A stretch of 64,000 bases of DNA from Coniella vitis (taxonomy: Eukaryota > Ascomycota > Sordariomycetes > Diaporthales > Schizoparmaceae): assembly GCA_011317545.1 (NCBI GenBank), contig WUJK01000013.1:930001-994000 (forward strand), given 5' to 3'. Of this stretch, positions 45,800 through 57,899 are shown one piece after another. The notes under the pieces are model-generated. The model had not been told where the DNA came from. It worked only from the letters and a program-made list of their open reading frames with translations, and did no database searches. Within the stretch, counting starts at the first letter, position 1. Each line of letters opens with the position of its first letter. A program made the translations under genes and the position numbers.

Positions 45800-48700
45800 T
45801 TTATATAATAGATAGCTCGATATATAAATATTTAAAAATCGTAGTACGAATTAACGGTAAATACTATATAGTATTCCTAGATAACGGAGTATAAAGAAAC
45901 TTTATATCCTTAAGCGTTATTAATAGAGAATAGATACTTTAGAAGAAGAAAATAGAACCCTATAAACTTAATATTATAAAAGGTATAAAAGTCGCTTATA
46001 GCTAAGGTATTATTAATATAGAATCTAATTAATTATTAGTTATAATCTACGGATATACGATATTAATAAACTTCGATATTACGGATACCGTATAATACGA
46101 GCTAATTTTAGCTATATTATAGTTAAGAAAGGAAAATCCTTAAATCGATTAGATTAATAGCTATATTTTATAGGATAAAGCGGATACCTAGGAAGCGGTT
46201 ATAATTAAAGGTATAGGATCGAATTTAGTTACTAAATAATATTTAGATAATAGGGGCTTAAACGAATTTATATATACCTCTAAATCGAGAAGAGCTAAGA
46301 TAATAGCTACCTTAGGATACGATAAACCTCGATAGCTTATAAAGAAGGATCTAGTAATAATTAGTACCTAGGGGAATAAGGGATATAATAGATTAGAATA
46401 TAATATAATAGGATTCTATAGATAATAGGATATATTATTATAATAAGTTTAAGAAGGAACTAAGTATATATAATAATATCTCCTTATAATAGTAACTATA
46501 TAAGACGAAGATATATTTAGAGACCTCTCCGGTATATTAGATAAGTATCGGAAGTTTATAAAACTATTTTAAGGAAAATTCGATTATAGCCTATTAGAGT
46601 ATAGCCTATACGATTATAAGATCCTACTTAAAGAAGGAGAATAACTAAAGTTCTTACCTATCTACGGATTAGATAAGGATAAACTTAAAGTATTTAGAGA
46701 ATATATCGACGAAAACCTTAAGAAAGGCTATATTAAACCCTTATATTTACTAGTAGGATACCTAATCCTATTTATACTAAAGAAAAACGGCAAACTATAA
46801 CTATATATTAACTATTAATAACTTAACGATATTATAATTAAGAATCGGTACCCCTTACCTCTCTTTAAAGAACTTAGAAATAAACTTAGAGGAGCTTAAT
46901 AGTTTATAGCCCTCGACCTTAAGGAAGGATATACGTATATTTATATTAAACCCGGAGAAGAATAGAAAATAGCGTTTAGAATACGCTATAGATATTTCGA
47001 ATATCTTATTATACTATTCGGACTTACTAACGCCCCCGTATTATTCCAGGAAATAATAAACTTTATCTTATATAAATACCTCGACTATTTTATAATCGCT
47101 TACCTAAACGATATCCTTATTTACTTAAAGATATTCGAAGAATATTAGAAGTATATTATAATAATCCTATAAATCCTCTAAGATAATAAGATTTTAATAG
47201 AACCTATTAAATATAATTAGAATACTTAAGAAATTAACTACCTTAGATATACTATTATACTAGGGTATATATAAATATAAAAAGATAAAGTATAAGTAAT
47301 TAGGGACTAGCTTATACCCTAAAAGATTAAGGATATTAGAGCCTTCTTAGGCTATATTAACTTCTACCGATAATTTATTAAGAACTATAATAGTATTATA
47401 ATACTATTTATAAAACTTACGAAAAAGGATATTACCTTTAATTAAACCGAATAGGTATAAAAGGCCTTTAGTATAATTAAGGATATAATTATATTAAAAC
47501 TAATCCTAGTTAAAGTAGATTAAGATAAAACTTTCGAGATCGAGATAAATATATTAGATTATATATTCGGTAGATAACTCGGATAACGAGACGATAAAGG
47601 AGGATTACGGATAGTTAGTAACTTTAATAAGAAGCTAAACGGACTAGAACTTAACTATAGAATACCCGATTAAGAACTTATAGTAATAGTAGAAGCCTTT
47701 AGGGAATAGCGATACTACCTTATCGGCGTAAAATAATAAATCCTTATATATATAGATTATAAGAATCTTTAGATATTTACCTCGATAAAGCAGCTTAATA
47801 AACGATAAGTTAGATAATACGAGTTCTTATTAGAATTCTACTTTAAGATTATCTACCGTAAAGGTAAAGAAAATAAATAAGTAAACGCTCTTAGTAAACG
47901 GTTAGATTATAAGGATAGTAATAATAAAGACTAGAATATTATAATAATCTTTAGGGAAGATTCGGAAGGTAACCTTACTATACTATCTATTACTAAGGAA
48001 CTTAACGTAATACTATATATCGAAGGAGAAATACCTAACCTCGATAATATAATAATATCGGAATAAAACGATTATATTAGAAGTATCTATAGCGTACTAG
48101 TATATAGATACTAAGGAATTAGAGTAATCTATAAAAGGATCTAACGTTATTAGAATCTATTAAACCTTAAGAAACGAGTTATAAATATCGTTAATAACTG
48201 CGATATATATAAACGGAATAAGATAGAACGGTATAAACCTTACGGACTACTATAACCTCTATTAGTACCTACGATTATTTAGTTATCTATTAGTCTAGAC
48301 TTTATTATTAAGCTACCCCTTTTATAAGAACCCTTAACTTAGGTATAATACGATAGTATCTTAATAATAGTTTATAGACTAAATAAGTATATATACTTCC
48401 TACTATATAAAGAAAGTAGTATTATAGAAGAACTTATATATATATTCCTCCGTATTATTATCGCTAATTATAGAATACCTTAGGAAATTATATTAGATAG
48501 AGATAGAAAATTTATATTAAAATTCTAGATCTTATTTACTAAATACCTCGGAATAATATAACGTATATCTACGATATTTTATCCTTAGATAAACGGATAA
48601 ATAGAATATACTAACTAGATTATAGAATAATATCTATAATATTACGTTAACTACGAATAGGATAATTAGGTCGAATTCTTACCTATAGTATAATTCGCTT

Positions 48701-49310
48701 ATAATAGCGTAGATACGATAAGTATAGGAAAATTACTATTTTTCCTACTCTATAGATATAACCCTACGGTATATTACGAAATACTATTAAGTGGAAACGT
48801 AGAAATAGCAGACTAATATGCTAAAAGAATTAAGTAATTATATAAAGATACTCGATATATACTTTAGAACGTTAAAGAATAAATAACGAAATACGCTAAT
48901 TAGAAAAGAATTAAGGAATTAATCCTATAGAAGGGAGATAAAGTCTACCTTAACTATAAAAATATTAAAACTACTAGACCTAGCGATAAACTCGATTATA
49001 AAAAACTCGGACCTTATAAAATTATATAATAGATTTTACTAATTAACTATAAATTGGAAATCCTATATATACGCCTATACCTAATCTTCTATATTTTACT
49101 CCTAAAGCTAGTACTAATAGATATAGAACTCTTATACGATATAGATATTATCGAACTAGAATAAGTATAATACGAAGTTAAATAGATTCTCGACTTATAT
49201 AAACGCGGACGCGGAAAATAATACCTTATTAAGTAGAAAAATTACGATAATTCGGAAAATACTTAGGAACTATTAAAGAATATATACCTAGACCTTATTA
49301 AAGAATACGA
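45800..49310 (+). pseudogene. pol relic of element 1: PR-RT-RH-IN-chromodomain
   Basis: Protease: KYYIVFLDNGV near 45.87 kb (D-S-G now DNG). Reverse transcriptase about 46.64-47.24 kb: GYLILFILKKNGKL, NRYPLPLFKELRNKL, FGLTNAPVLFQEIINF and the active site YLND at 47101-47112 (normally Y-x-D-D, so one catalytic Asp is lost). RNase H about 47.43-47.93 kb: ending IIYRKGKEN. Integrase about 48.06-49.06 kb: a degraded zinc finger (NCDIYKRNK), then RDRKFILKF and FAYNSVDT. Chromodomain about 49.16-49.31 kb: ILDLYKRGRGK followed by YLIK and KNYDNSENT. Stops interrupt all domains, so none is functional. Confidence 0.92.
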
Positions 49311-49343
49311 AAATAAAAAGTTATTATAGCCTTAGATAGAGAA

Positions 49344-49415
49344 GGTATTATAAGGAATCGAACCCCGGACCTCCTAGTAAGAAACTAGGAACTCTAATTA
49401 CTAAGCTATAAGATT
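49344..49415 (-). tRNA. RIP-mutated tRNA-Arg(UCU)-like unit (non-functional relic)
   Basis: Exactly 72 nt on the minus strand fit a type I tRNA. The A box TAGCTTAGTAATT is at 49408-49396. The anticodon stem TCCTAG/CTAGGA encloses a loop with TCT (49382-49380). The B box GGTTCGATTCC (49364-49354) is a perfect match. The acceptor halves (AATCTTA and TAATACC) and the T stem pair only partly, and the mismatches are mostly what G-to-A or C-to-T changes would cause. It lies inside element 1, between the chromodomain and the antisense frame. It was not seen at the matching place in element 2. Confidence 0.6.
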
Positions 49416-49614
49416 ACTTATATCGTTAACTATAATAACTATCTATAGGAATAACTAGACCCCTTATTAAGGATTAAGAACCCCTAATATATAAAGAATA
49501 TAAGTTAAACCCCGTAGTATACTAATCTATAATCCTAAATTATAAACTAAAGGATTTAATACCCTATAAATTACTAATAAGAAAATTAGATAGAGATAAC
49601 GGAGAAACCCTAGA

Positions 49615-50130
49615 TTAATTAAAATCCTCTAATGTAATAGTTATAAAACCTTTAGGTAATAGGCCTTTAGGAATAATCGGCTTAACGGGACGATATTTAG
49701 CCTCGGCGGCTAAACGCTCCTTCTCCGCCTCCTTATATTTTATACGATCCAGGTCTTCTAAATTCGATAAACTATAACGAATAATATATACTATCCGCTC
49801 CCGCTATATTTTCTTCTACTTATATAAGCGTATTAGTTTATCTTCTAGCTCCTCGATCTTATCTTCCAACTTTTAATACTACGAAGAAATATATAAAAGG
49901 TCGGTAGAATTAGTCGTCTCTAAAATATTGTAACGAGGAAGCTTTAAACGTATATACTCGGTATAGCGAGAAGAATTACTAGGGGAAACTTAATAAGAAG
50001 TCTTACCCTTAGAATCGTAATAAGAATAAGGATATATCTCGAAGGCGTTCGAAAGAATAATCGAGTATAAGGATAACTTCTATTTAGTAGAGTTAGACCT
50101 TGGATTTAACGAACGAGGTTTTATTATACG
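49615..50130 (-). pseudogene. Antisense coiled-coil reading frame in element 1
   Basis: Opposite to pol, between chromodomain and 3' LTR, the minus strand reads as a basic then coiled-coil protein: KPRSLNPRSNSTK, SNSSRYTEYIRLKLPRY, KLEDKIEELEDKLIRLYK, YKEAEKERLAAEAKYRP and IIPKGLLPKGFITITLEDFN, ending at TAA 49617-49615. A few RIP-type stops interrupt it. Style and layout match the antisense frame of element 2 (61467-61967), although the nucleotide sequences differ. Such tails resemble the helical C-termini of some fungal transposon-encoded proteins; function is unknown. Confidence 0.6.
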
Positions 50131-50243
50131 AGAAAAAGACGATATAACGAATTAGGAAAGTATAATCCGAAGTAAGAATATTAAGCAGGACTACTTACGG
50201 AAATACTATAGGTCTTTAGGGATAAAGACTAATAGAAGGGAGA

Positions 50244-50704
50244 TAATATAATAACCTATAAATATATAAGTTATAAAAATAGGCTAGCGTAACTATATAC
50301 TAGTAAATCGGAACCTTAACGGACCGATAGGGACCTCTTATATAAGAATATAGAGTAGTATAATTAGGGTTAGGGTCCTAATAGTTATACGATCGATAGA
50401 ATCGATATCGACTATATCGACTAGTATACTATAGATCGATAGGATCGATATCGATTATATCGACTTACTAAGATAACGGAAGGATATAAGGACGGATAGT
50501 TTCCTATTATTTAGATAGTTTCCTTATAATCTTTAGTTATAAATCTAAGTATTATTTTATATAATAGGGTAATCCTTCTTAATTACTTATAATACTTAAT
50601 ATTGCTCGATAACGTACGAAGACTTAAAGGTAATACTTCCCCACCTGCTAATATATAACTTATAGGTACTTCCAGAATCCGAGATTTAGGCAAGGATTAT
50701 TATA
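50244..50704 (+). repeat. 3' LTR of element 1
   Basis: 461 bp, same length and nearly the same sequence as the 5' LTR. The TTAGGG tandem pair is at 50364-50375. It is preceded by the polypurine run. Confidence 0.93.
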
Positions 50705-53700
50705 TATAAACTATCCTATAATCTATTTAAAGATTAGGTAGACGAGTATATAAACGCTTATTTCAAGGACCTTTATATAGAAGCGCCTAATAATACCTAA
50801 GAGTATAATATTCGGATCGCCCCTAATAAGAATATATCTATAATTATAAAGGATAACCCTATAAAGATATCCGTTTATCTTAACGGTAGACTAATATACG
50901 TCCTAACGATTATATCGATAGATTAGCTTAGCTATATTATTATAATTAGGAATAATCTAATTAGCGAGAGGTCGGATTAGGAGGCCCTTACTAATCTTAT
51001 TAAAGCCGGTAAAGTTAAGAGTAGAGCTATATTAATACGTAAGATTATTATATAGAATATCCGTAACTAGGCTATAAATATCCTTATATTCGGCGTAGGC
51101 TATACCGAGGTAATCCTTTAAGGTATTAAAGATAACGGTCTTACCTACTTTTAACTTCTTAGGTTTAAAGATAACCCGTATTCGTTTATTATACCTAACC
51201 GCTATTATACTCTTTTCCGGGTTTTATATAAGTTCCCTATTAATATCTATATTCTCGATATTATAGCTAAGTATACTACTAATTATAAGCGAAGGTTAGT
51301 TATAATAGCTACTCCCTAGGAGTAGCTATAAATATTATATATATAATCGACTTAGTATTATAGGATATAAAGTTTTCTTTTTAACTTCGTACCTTATAAT
51401 ACTAACCTCTTTATTTAATTAACTCTTATTAATAATTATCGTACCTTAGGGTATTAACCTACTTTATTTAGGACTTATACTAATAAATTATAATAGTATT
51501 CTCGTTATAATCCTCGAAAAAGCTTCGCTAATTATCCTTTTTATTTATTCTACTATAATATTATCTAAATAATTAGCCGACCTTTCTAAGTTTAATAACC
51601 TAAAGGCTATTACTAATATAATAGTCCTTAATTAACGCTACGGCTCGGCTAGCTTAAACCTCTATTATTATTATAACCTTAAAATTTAGGTATAATACCT
51701 ATAGAACTTTAGTACTACTAGATAAATATATAGTCGAATTATATATATAGGCTAGTAAAAGGAAGTTATATAGATTATCCTATATATAAAAGATACGGTT
51801 TATAACTTTTTATAGTATAAGGCCTATATTAAGGAAGCCGTATCCTTAATTACGGAGCTATAATTTCTACCTTAGCTTAAGCTCTTTAGAGAGCTTTATA
51901 AGCTATTAGCTTATAAGGTACTATGGGTTTTCTAAGCTATACCGTTTAACCGCTTTATATAGGAGATTATCTATATTACTATAATTTAGGACTTTAATTT
52001 AGTAGAAACTCGGGCCTTTACTTAGTTTTACTATCTTCTCGCCCTCCTAATCCTCTAAGTCGGCGATAAGCTTAGTACTATAATTAACTATCTCTTACCG
52101 CTAATCTATAAGAATTTAGATATTTTATTATATCTATAGCTTAACGGTCTTAAATAGGAGAAGTAAGTACCTTCTAGTATCGAATACTTAATATAGGATA
52201 TAATAGGTATTATTATTATTACTATTAAGGGCGGAGAGAATAATAGTAATAATAGTTAGGTATACTAAGAGCGCTCTAAGAGATTACTATTAGAGTTTAA
52301 TAATAGCCGGAAGAGGAAGTATATCCGAGATAAGCCGGATAAATTTAGCCCTATTCCGAAGGCGAAGAAAGTCCGACCCTTAAAGATTACCGAGGAAGGT
52401 TATATATCTTAGGATAGTAAGTCTAATAATAGCGAGTATAATAAGGATATTAATATTAATAGCGATATTTAAGAACTTATAATATATAAGGGTAATATCG
52501 CGAAGAGGCTTATTACCTTTAGAGATATTTTTTCTTAGTTAAATAAGCTTATCTATAGGCTACTTTTAGTAGTTTATTATATCCGCTCTTTTCTAAGTAG
52601 AGTATTTAGTTTAAGTAATAAATTATAAATTATACTAAGTAAGTAATAGGGCTCTTATTAAGAATATAAGAAAATCTTTAAGTATAACTATATCTAATAT
52701 AATATTATTTACTAGATATAAAAGCCTAGTTATTTCGATTTTAAGACTCTAATTAAAATATATTATATACTAACTATCTTATTATTTTAACTACTATTAT
52801 AAGTAGTTAGTATAGCGCTAGCTATTAATAATAGCGGCTTTTACCGAAACTTAAATCGTCGGTATTCGTTTATTAAAGCCGCTTATCTAATATAGGATTA
52901 ATATCTATATAGATATAATTTCAGTAGTTAACTAATAGTAAGCCTAATTATCTTATTTAATAATAATAATAAAACGCTGTAAATACCTACTATAAAGCCG
53001 AGGTTAATAACCGGGGATAGTTTATAGCTTACTAGGTTTATCTCTAATAATAGCTTTATTAATCCCTCGCTAATAGGCTTATATAACTCGACTCTTAGGA
53101 TATTTAGCTAGGTTAATTTTAACTAAGTATATATTAGTACTAAGGCTATACTAACGAATAATATCTAGCGAAACGGTCCCTTTACTCGATAAAAATAATT
53201 AATTCGAATCGGGCTTAATCTTATAACTAGAATATAACTTCGAACTATAATTAAATATAATCGAGCTAGTAAGCTAATAATAAATATAAAATACTTTAAC
53301 CTTAACCGGAGTTATTAAATCGCTCTATTTCCTATACTACTTTCGGTTAAATATCCGAATTAAGCGGCCTTAATTAAGGATATATTCGAATTAGGATATA
53401 TTTCTACTAGAGAATATAACTTTAAGGACTTCCGACTTATATATTCCTATACCTATAGTAATAATAGCTATATTAACGAATTATACTTCGATCTAAATAA
53501 CCCGATCTTACTTAAGGACCTATAGGGATATATTAAACCTAAGAGGGGGAACGGCGATATATATAACTTAGTATTTATAAATATTATTACTAAGAATATT
53601 ATCGATATTCCAGATATCGATATAGATAAGCCTAAAATACCTATACGGAAGCTACGGGGTTATCCTACTAAGGCTAAGAAGGAGGCGAAGAAGGATAAAT

Positions 53701-54170
53701 CGGTAGATTAGAAACCTAAAGTAATAAAAAAAGAGGTTACTATAAAGTAGGAAAAGGTAAAATAGGAAAAGGTAAAGTAGGAAAAGGTAAAATAGGAAAA
53801 GGTAAAGGAGGAAAAGGTAAAGGAAGAAGTAAAGTTAGAAGTACGGAAGGATAAGTTTAATATAGATAATTAGGATTCTATAGCTAGGTTAGATAATAAG
53901 CTATTAGGTTTATTAAACTTTTTCGCGCTCTTCTTAGATAAGGATACTATCCCCGAGATACCTTTATAGAACGTATCTATATCTAATTCGGAGATATACG
54001 GAAGTCTAAGAGCGGATTATAAACCGGATAATACTATAACGGTAATATTAATACTAAAGAGGAGAGAAATACGCCTTTAGGCCCGCTACTTATTACTCGG
54101 GCGGTATTATATAGGAAGAGCTAGAATTAAGATTAGAGAGTAATAGAAAATAATAAATAATAATATTATT
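50705..54170 (+). pseudogene. Right part of the long unidentified coding relic
   Basis: Plus-strand protein-like text resumes right after the retroelement: VDEYINAYFKDLYIEAPNN, DNPIKISVYLNGRLIYVLT, KDNPYSFIIPNRYYTLFRVL. Further on come KPDKFSPIPKAKKVRPLKIT (about 52.35 kb), DKPKIPIRKLRGYPTKAKKE (53.63 kb) and a QEKVK repeat, ending near 54.17 kb. Gln codons appear as TAG throughout. The N-terminal part is likely at 39.1-43.08 kb. The basic, Lys-rich C-terminal region could bind nucleic acid. No family was recognised. Confidence 0.3.
53748..53822 (+). repeat. 15-bp tandem repeat, five units
   Basis: Five copies of taggaaaaggtaaa(a/g); the fifth starts with g. In frame with the surrounding relic it encodes a QEKVK pentapeptide (Gln codons now TAG). 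Confidence 0.85.
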
Positions 54171-54796
54171 ACCTTATCTAAATATATATACTTATTATAT
54201 TCTTATATACTTTAAAATAAATAGCTTCGGATATACTTAATATAAAATATAACTTATAAATAATCCCTTTATTCCCCTCCTCCCCCCCCCCGATTTATTA
54301 TCGGATTTATAAATTAATAATAATACCCTTTACTTAAGTATTCTAGAAGTCTTTAATAACCTTTAGTATAGCTATAACCCGCTTATACTTAATATTATAC
54401 TTATTATTATTAATAGGGATATTCGCTACCTTTAACTTAAGAAGTATATTAAGCCTTATAATATTAATAAGCGTATATTAGGGTATCTATTTATAATATA
54501 CTTTAGCGCTTTTATATAGGATATAAACCCCTCCTTATATATTAAGTTAATCTAAATAGGTAATAAGCTCTTTATAGCGTAACTAGCGATAAGTATATTT
54601 AGAATAAGGGAAGTAACGATAGTAAGGATTAACGGTATTAGTAGCTACTTATTATATACGGGCTTATATTTAGCTCGAGATTAATTCTAGCCCTATAGGA
54701 TAGATAACCTAGGGTAGATTCTAATTTATAATTAGCTCTTATTATCTTATATAATAATATTACTAAAGACCTACCTATATAGCGGCGCTATTATTA

Positions 54797-54945
54797 CCGG
54801 CTAGGTTATTTAGCGCGGCTTAATTATTAATAGGTATACTACCGATAGGTATAATAACGCCGCCGGCTAGGTTATTTAGCGCAGCTTAGTTATTAATAGG
54901 TATACCGCCGGCTAGGTTATTTAATATAGCTTAATTATTTATATT
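54797..54945. repeat. Degenerate direct repeat, three copies
   Basis: Copies start at 54797, 54863 and 54908 with ccggctaggttattta, each followed by a similar gcttaattatta tail. Spacing is uneven, about 66 and 45 bp. No coding role is evident. Confidence 0.75.
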
Positions 54946-55699
54946 AATAGTACGAATAAGTAGGTTAATATATAAGATAGAGATAAAAAGCTAATAGTTA
55001 TTAATCTTAATAATAGAATAAGATAGATATTTAGTTATTTATAAAGATATCGAACCTATTACCCTTCCTTCTTCGATATTATCTTTTTAAATAAATATAG
55101 GAATAGTTTTCTTAATATTCTTTTAAGTATTAATTTCTTTAATCTCGGGATTTATAATTCCGACGAAATAGGTACGGAATCTTTATTCGAAATCTATCTA
55201 ATCTCTTATTATTAATCCTTTAAACTAAGTATATCCCGCTAGGTATTTTACTCCTATTACTCCTATTCTTTAATATTTACGCTCTATTCTAGCTATACTT
55301 ATTAGCTAAGATTTACTCCGATGCTTTTCTTACGGAAAGTATATATTTAATAATAAATATCCTCCTTATTATTTAACTCCGTAATATCTATTACGGTATA
55401 GATTAGTATAGGATTAAGACCTATTTTTCGAAGGGTATCTTAGAACCCTTACTAGCTACTAATAGCTTTCGGTAATTCCGATAATAGTAGTTCGGCTCTA
55501 GATATATAATAAAGATTAAATTAATATTAAAGATACCGATACGATATAAAATATAGTAATCGAGTATCTTCGGTAGCTATAGATAAGAAGTTTTATATAA
55601 TTTTAAAGTAAAGTTTATAGATAGGTTATAAGAGGTATTCGTTATATTCTACTCTATCGATCTCAACTAGAGCCTTTAATTATTATAAATAACTTCTTA

Positions 55700-57090
55700 A
55701 GTATTCGACTTAATAGTTAATTACCTTTCCCTTTTATAATAACCTGAAAAGAATACTAGGTTTCCCTTCCTAAATATACCGCCGGTTACGCTATTTACGG
55801 ATAAAATAGCTATTCTACTCCTTAATAAAGGAAGAGTATTCTTAGCGAATTTATAATATAAAGGTATAGAGAAGGGTAATACGGTCGGTAATATAATACT
55901 ATAATTATAAGCCTTTATATTAAAGGCGATTAAAGTAGTTCCAGTAGATAAATATATTAATAAATAGATTTCTTTATATTATTAAATTTAAATATACCTA
56001 CTAAAAGAGCGTCCGACCTTTACTAAGCTATATCTAATAAGACTTAATTCTCTAGTTCTTTATACTCTTATTAAAGCGCTAAACGTTATCGAGTATTAAT
56101 AATATATTTAGATTATAAATTAGTAGTTCCTAGCTAATAGATAATTCTAACGCCTCCGGTTTCTCCTAAGTAATATCGCCCTTAGCTATCCGTTTAGGTT
56201 TAACCTTATATTTTAATTTACTTATATAGGAAAGCTACTAATATATTATAGCTATAAGCTATATTTCTCCTCTACGATCGGAACGGATAGTTATTAATAT
56301 AAATCCTAAGGTATTAATCGAGTTAATATATTATACTAGGATTAACCGCTCGGTTAATCCCGATTAACTATAGAAAAGCTATAGAATAAAACGTAAGTAT
56401 ATATCGATTATAGTATAGATCTTAAAGCTAAACTTTTAAAGCTTATAATATCTATCTATAGATTAGATATAATTCGGACCTAATATTATAAAGCCGCTAT
56501 AGCGCTTTCGGAGTTACTAATACCGCTTATCTATCTATTCGGGAAACTATTACTTAAATTCTATAAAAGCTTAATATATTAAGATATTAATACCTACGTA
56601 GGAATATAAATAGTTATAAAGCCCGTATCGATTTAATCGAGGAAAAAGTTAGATAGGTTTAGCCTTAGGGTTTACTTTATTATTTAACCGGGCGTTACTT
56701 TAAGGCTAATTAGTATCCGAATTACGCTAATCGATTACGGAATATTCCCTAAAATAATATCGGAGTTCTTCCTTCCGTTTATCGATTTTAAGGTTAGATA
56801 ATCGATACTATAGGTCGATACTTTTATAAAACCGTTTAATACTAATAATAGAAGTAGTAAATCCTTCTTTCTTAAATAAATATTTAAGTTATTTATTAGT
56901 TAATTTAAGGTTAAAAAAGTAGGTATAAATCCGATCCCGTAAAGCCGGGGAGTCCTATATATAGGTCTATTAAGTAGGGATATCCTAAGCTCTTATATAA
57001 CGATAAAGAGTTTACCGGCTAATACGAATATTATAATAATCTCGAAGCATTATAAAGAGCTCCGGTATTAATACTCCGAGGGAATATTAC
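55700..57090 (-). pseudogene. RIP-mutated DDE transposase with fungal integrase-core domain
   Basis: The minus strand shows a helix-turn-helix part (LFIMLRDYYNIRISR, LYRYIRAQDIP, FNLKLTNKQLKYLFKKEGF, SIISIKRFYKSIDL) and then a catalytic core (GPNYIxSIDRYYKL and KIYTIIDIYLRFI, x being a stop near 56.47 kb). The spacing of the two acidic blocks, SIDG-D-KL-like and IDAYSR-like, matches the integrase-core family abundant in fungal genomes (rve-like, often annotated Integrase core domain). Gln and Trp codons are stops, so it is dead. Terminal repeats were not found. Confidence 0.65.
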
Positions 57091-57899
57091 TAGGTAATCT
57101 AGTTATAAATAGAGTCTAGATTATAAGGGGTATAACCTATAGGTATAATTAGATATAGGGAAGGGAGGCTAGAGGCTTTATTAGTTTAATTAACGGTTAA
57201 GCAAGCTTTACTATAATATTAAAAAGTTCTTAGGAGAATACCTGCCGCGATAATAGTAGAGGGTATTATAGGCCTACGGGTAAATATACGGCTTCGGTAT
57301 ACTAGGGCACGAAGCCTTAGTTAGTATATTCCCTTCCCGTCTAGAGACTAGTATTATATAAGCGCTAAACGAGAGCGCCTTCCGAGCAGCTTATAAGCCG
57401 CTTAAAAGACTATCGGTAATAGCACCTATATCGACGGTAGACCTATAGAAAACTCTATCTAAAGGTAGATCTTAAGTATAAGAGCTACTTAAGAGTAGCT
57501 CTCGCGCTATTATATAGATACTACCCTTACTTCTCTCCTTAAGTTAGTTAATAATAGAAATTAGGATTATAACTATAAACGCTTTCTCGATACCTATTTA
57601 TATTTAACTAACTTCCTTCTACCTACCCTATATATCTAACGGTATTTATATATTTATTCGGCGTATAGCCTTAGGATATTATTCCCTTATAACGAATAAT
57701 TCGGGTAACTCCCTACCTAAGCGAATAATAATAATAATAATTATATAATAATTATATAATAAATAGTTACTTAAATAATAGATAAATAGCGGTATATTAT
57801 TAAATAAGTAATATAATAGTAGCGCGAAGATAGTATATAAAACCTAAAAACGCTTATAATATAACTTATATAAATCGAATAATCCCGTAGCTTATTATT

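Larger units (their letters stand above)
43081..50704 (+). mobile_element. Ty3/gypsy chromovirus retrotransposon, complete but RIP-dead (element 1)
   Basis: A 7,624-bp element with two LTRs of identical length (461 bp) in direct orientation. It carries, in order, gag, protease, reverse transcriptase, RNase H, integrase and a chromodomain, which is the chromovirus gene order. A polypurine run (gaagggaga, about 50235-50243) precedes the right LTR. The LTRs start taatat and end attata, fitting RIP-altered TG...CA ends. The flanks share the 4 bases tata, a possible target duplication, but in AT-rich DNA this is weak. An antisense frame and a tRNA-like unit lie between chromodomain and 3' LTR. Confidence 0.92.
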
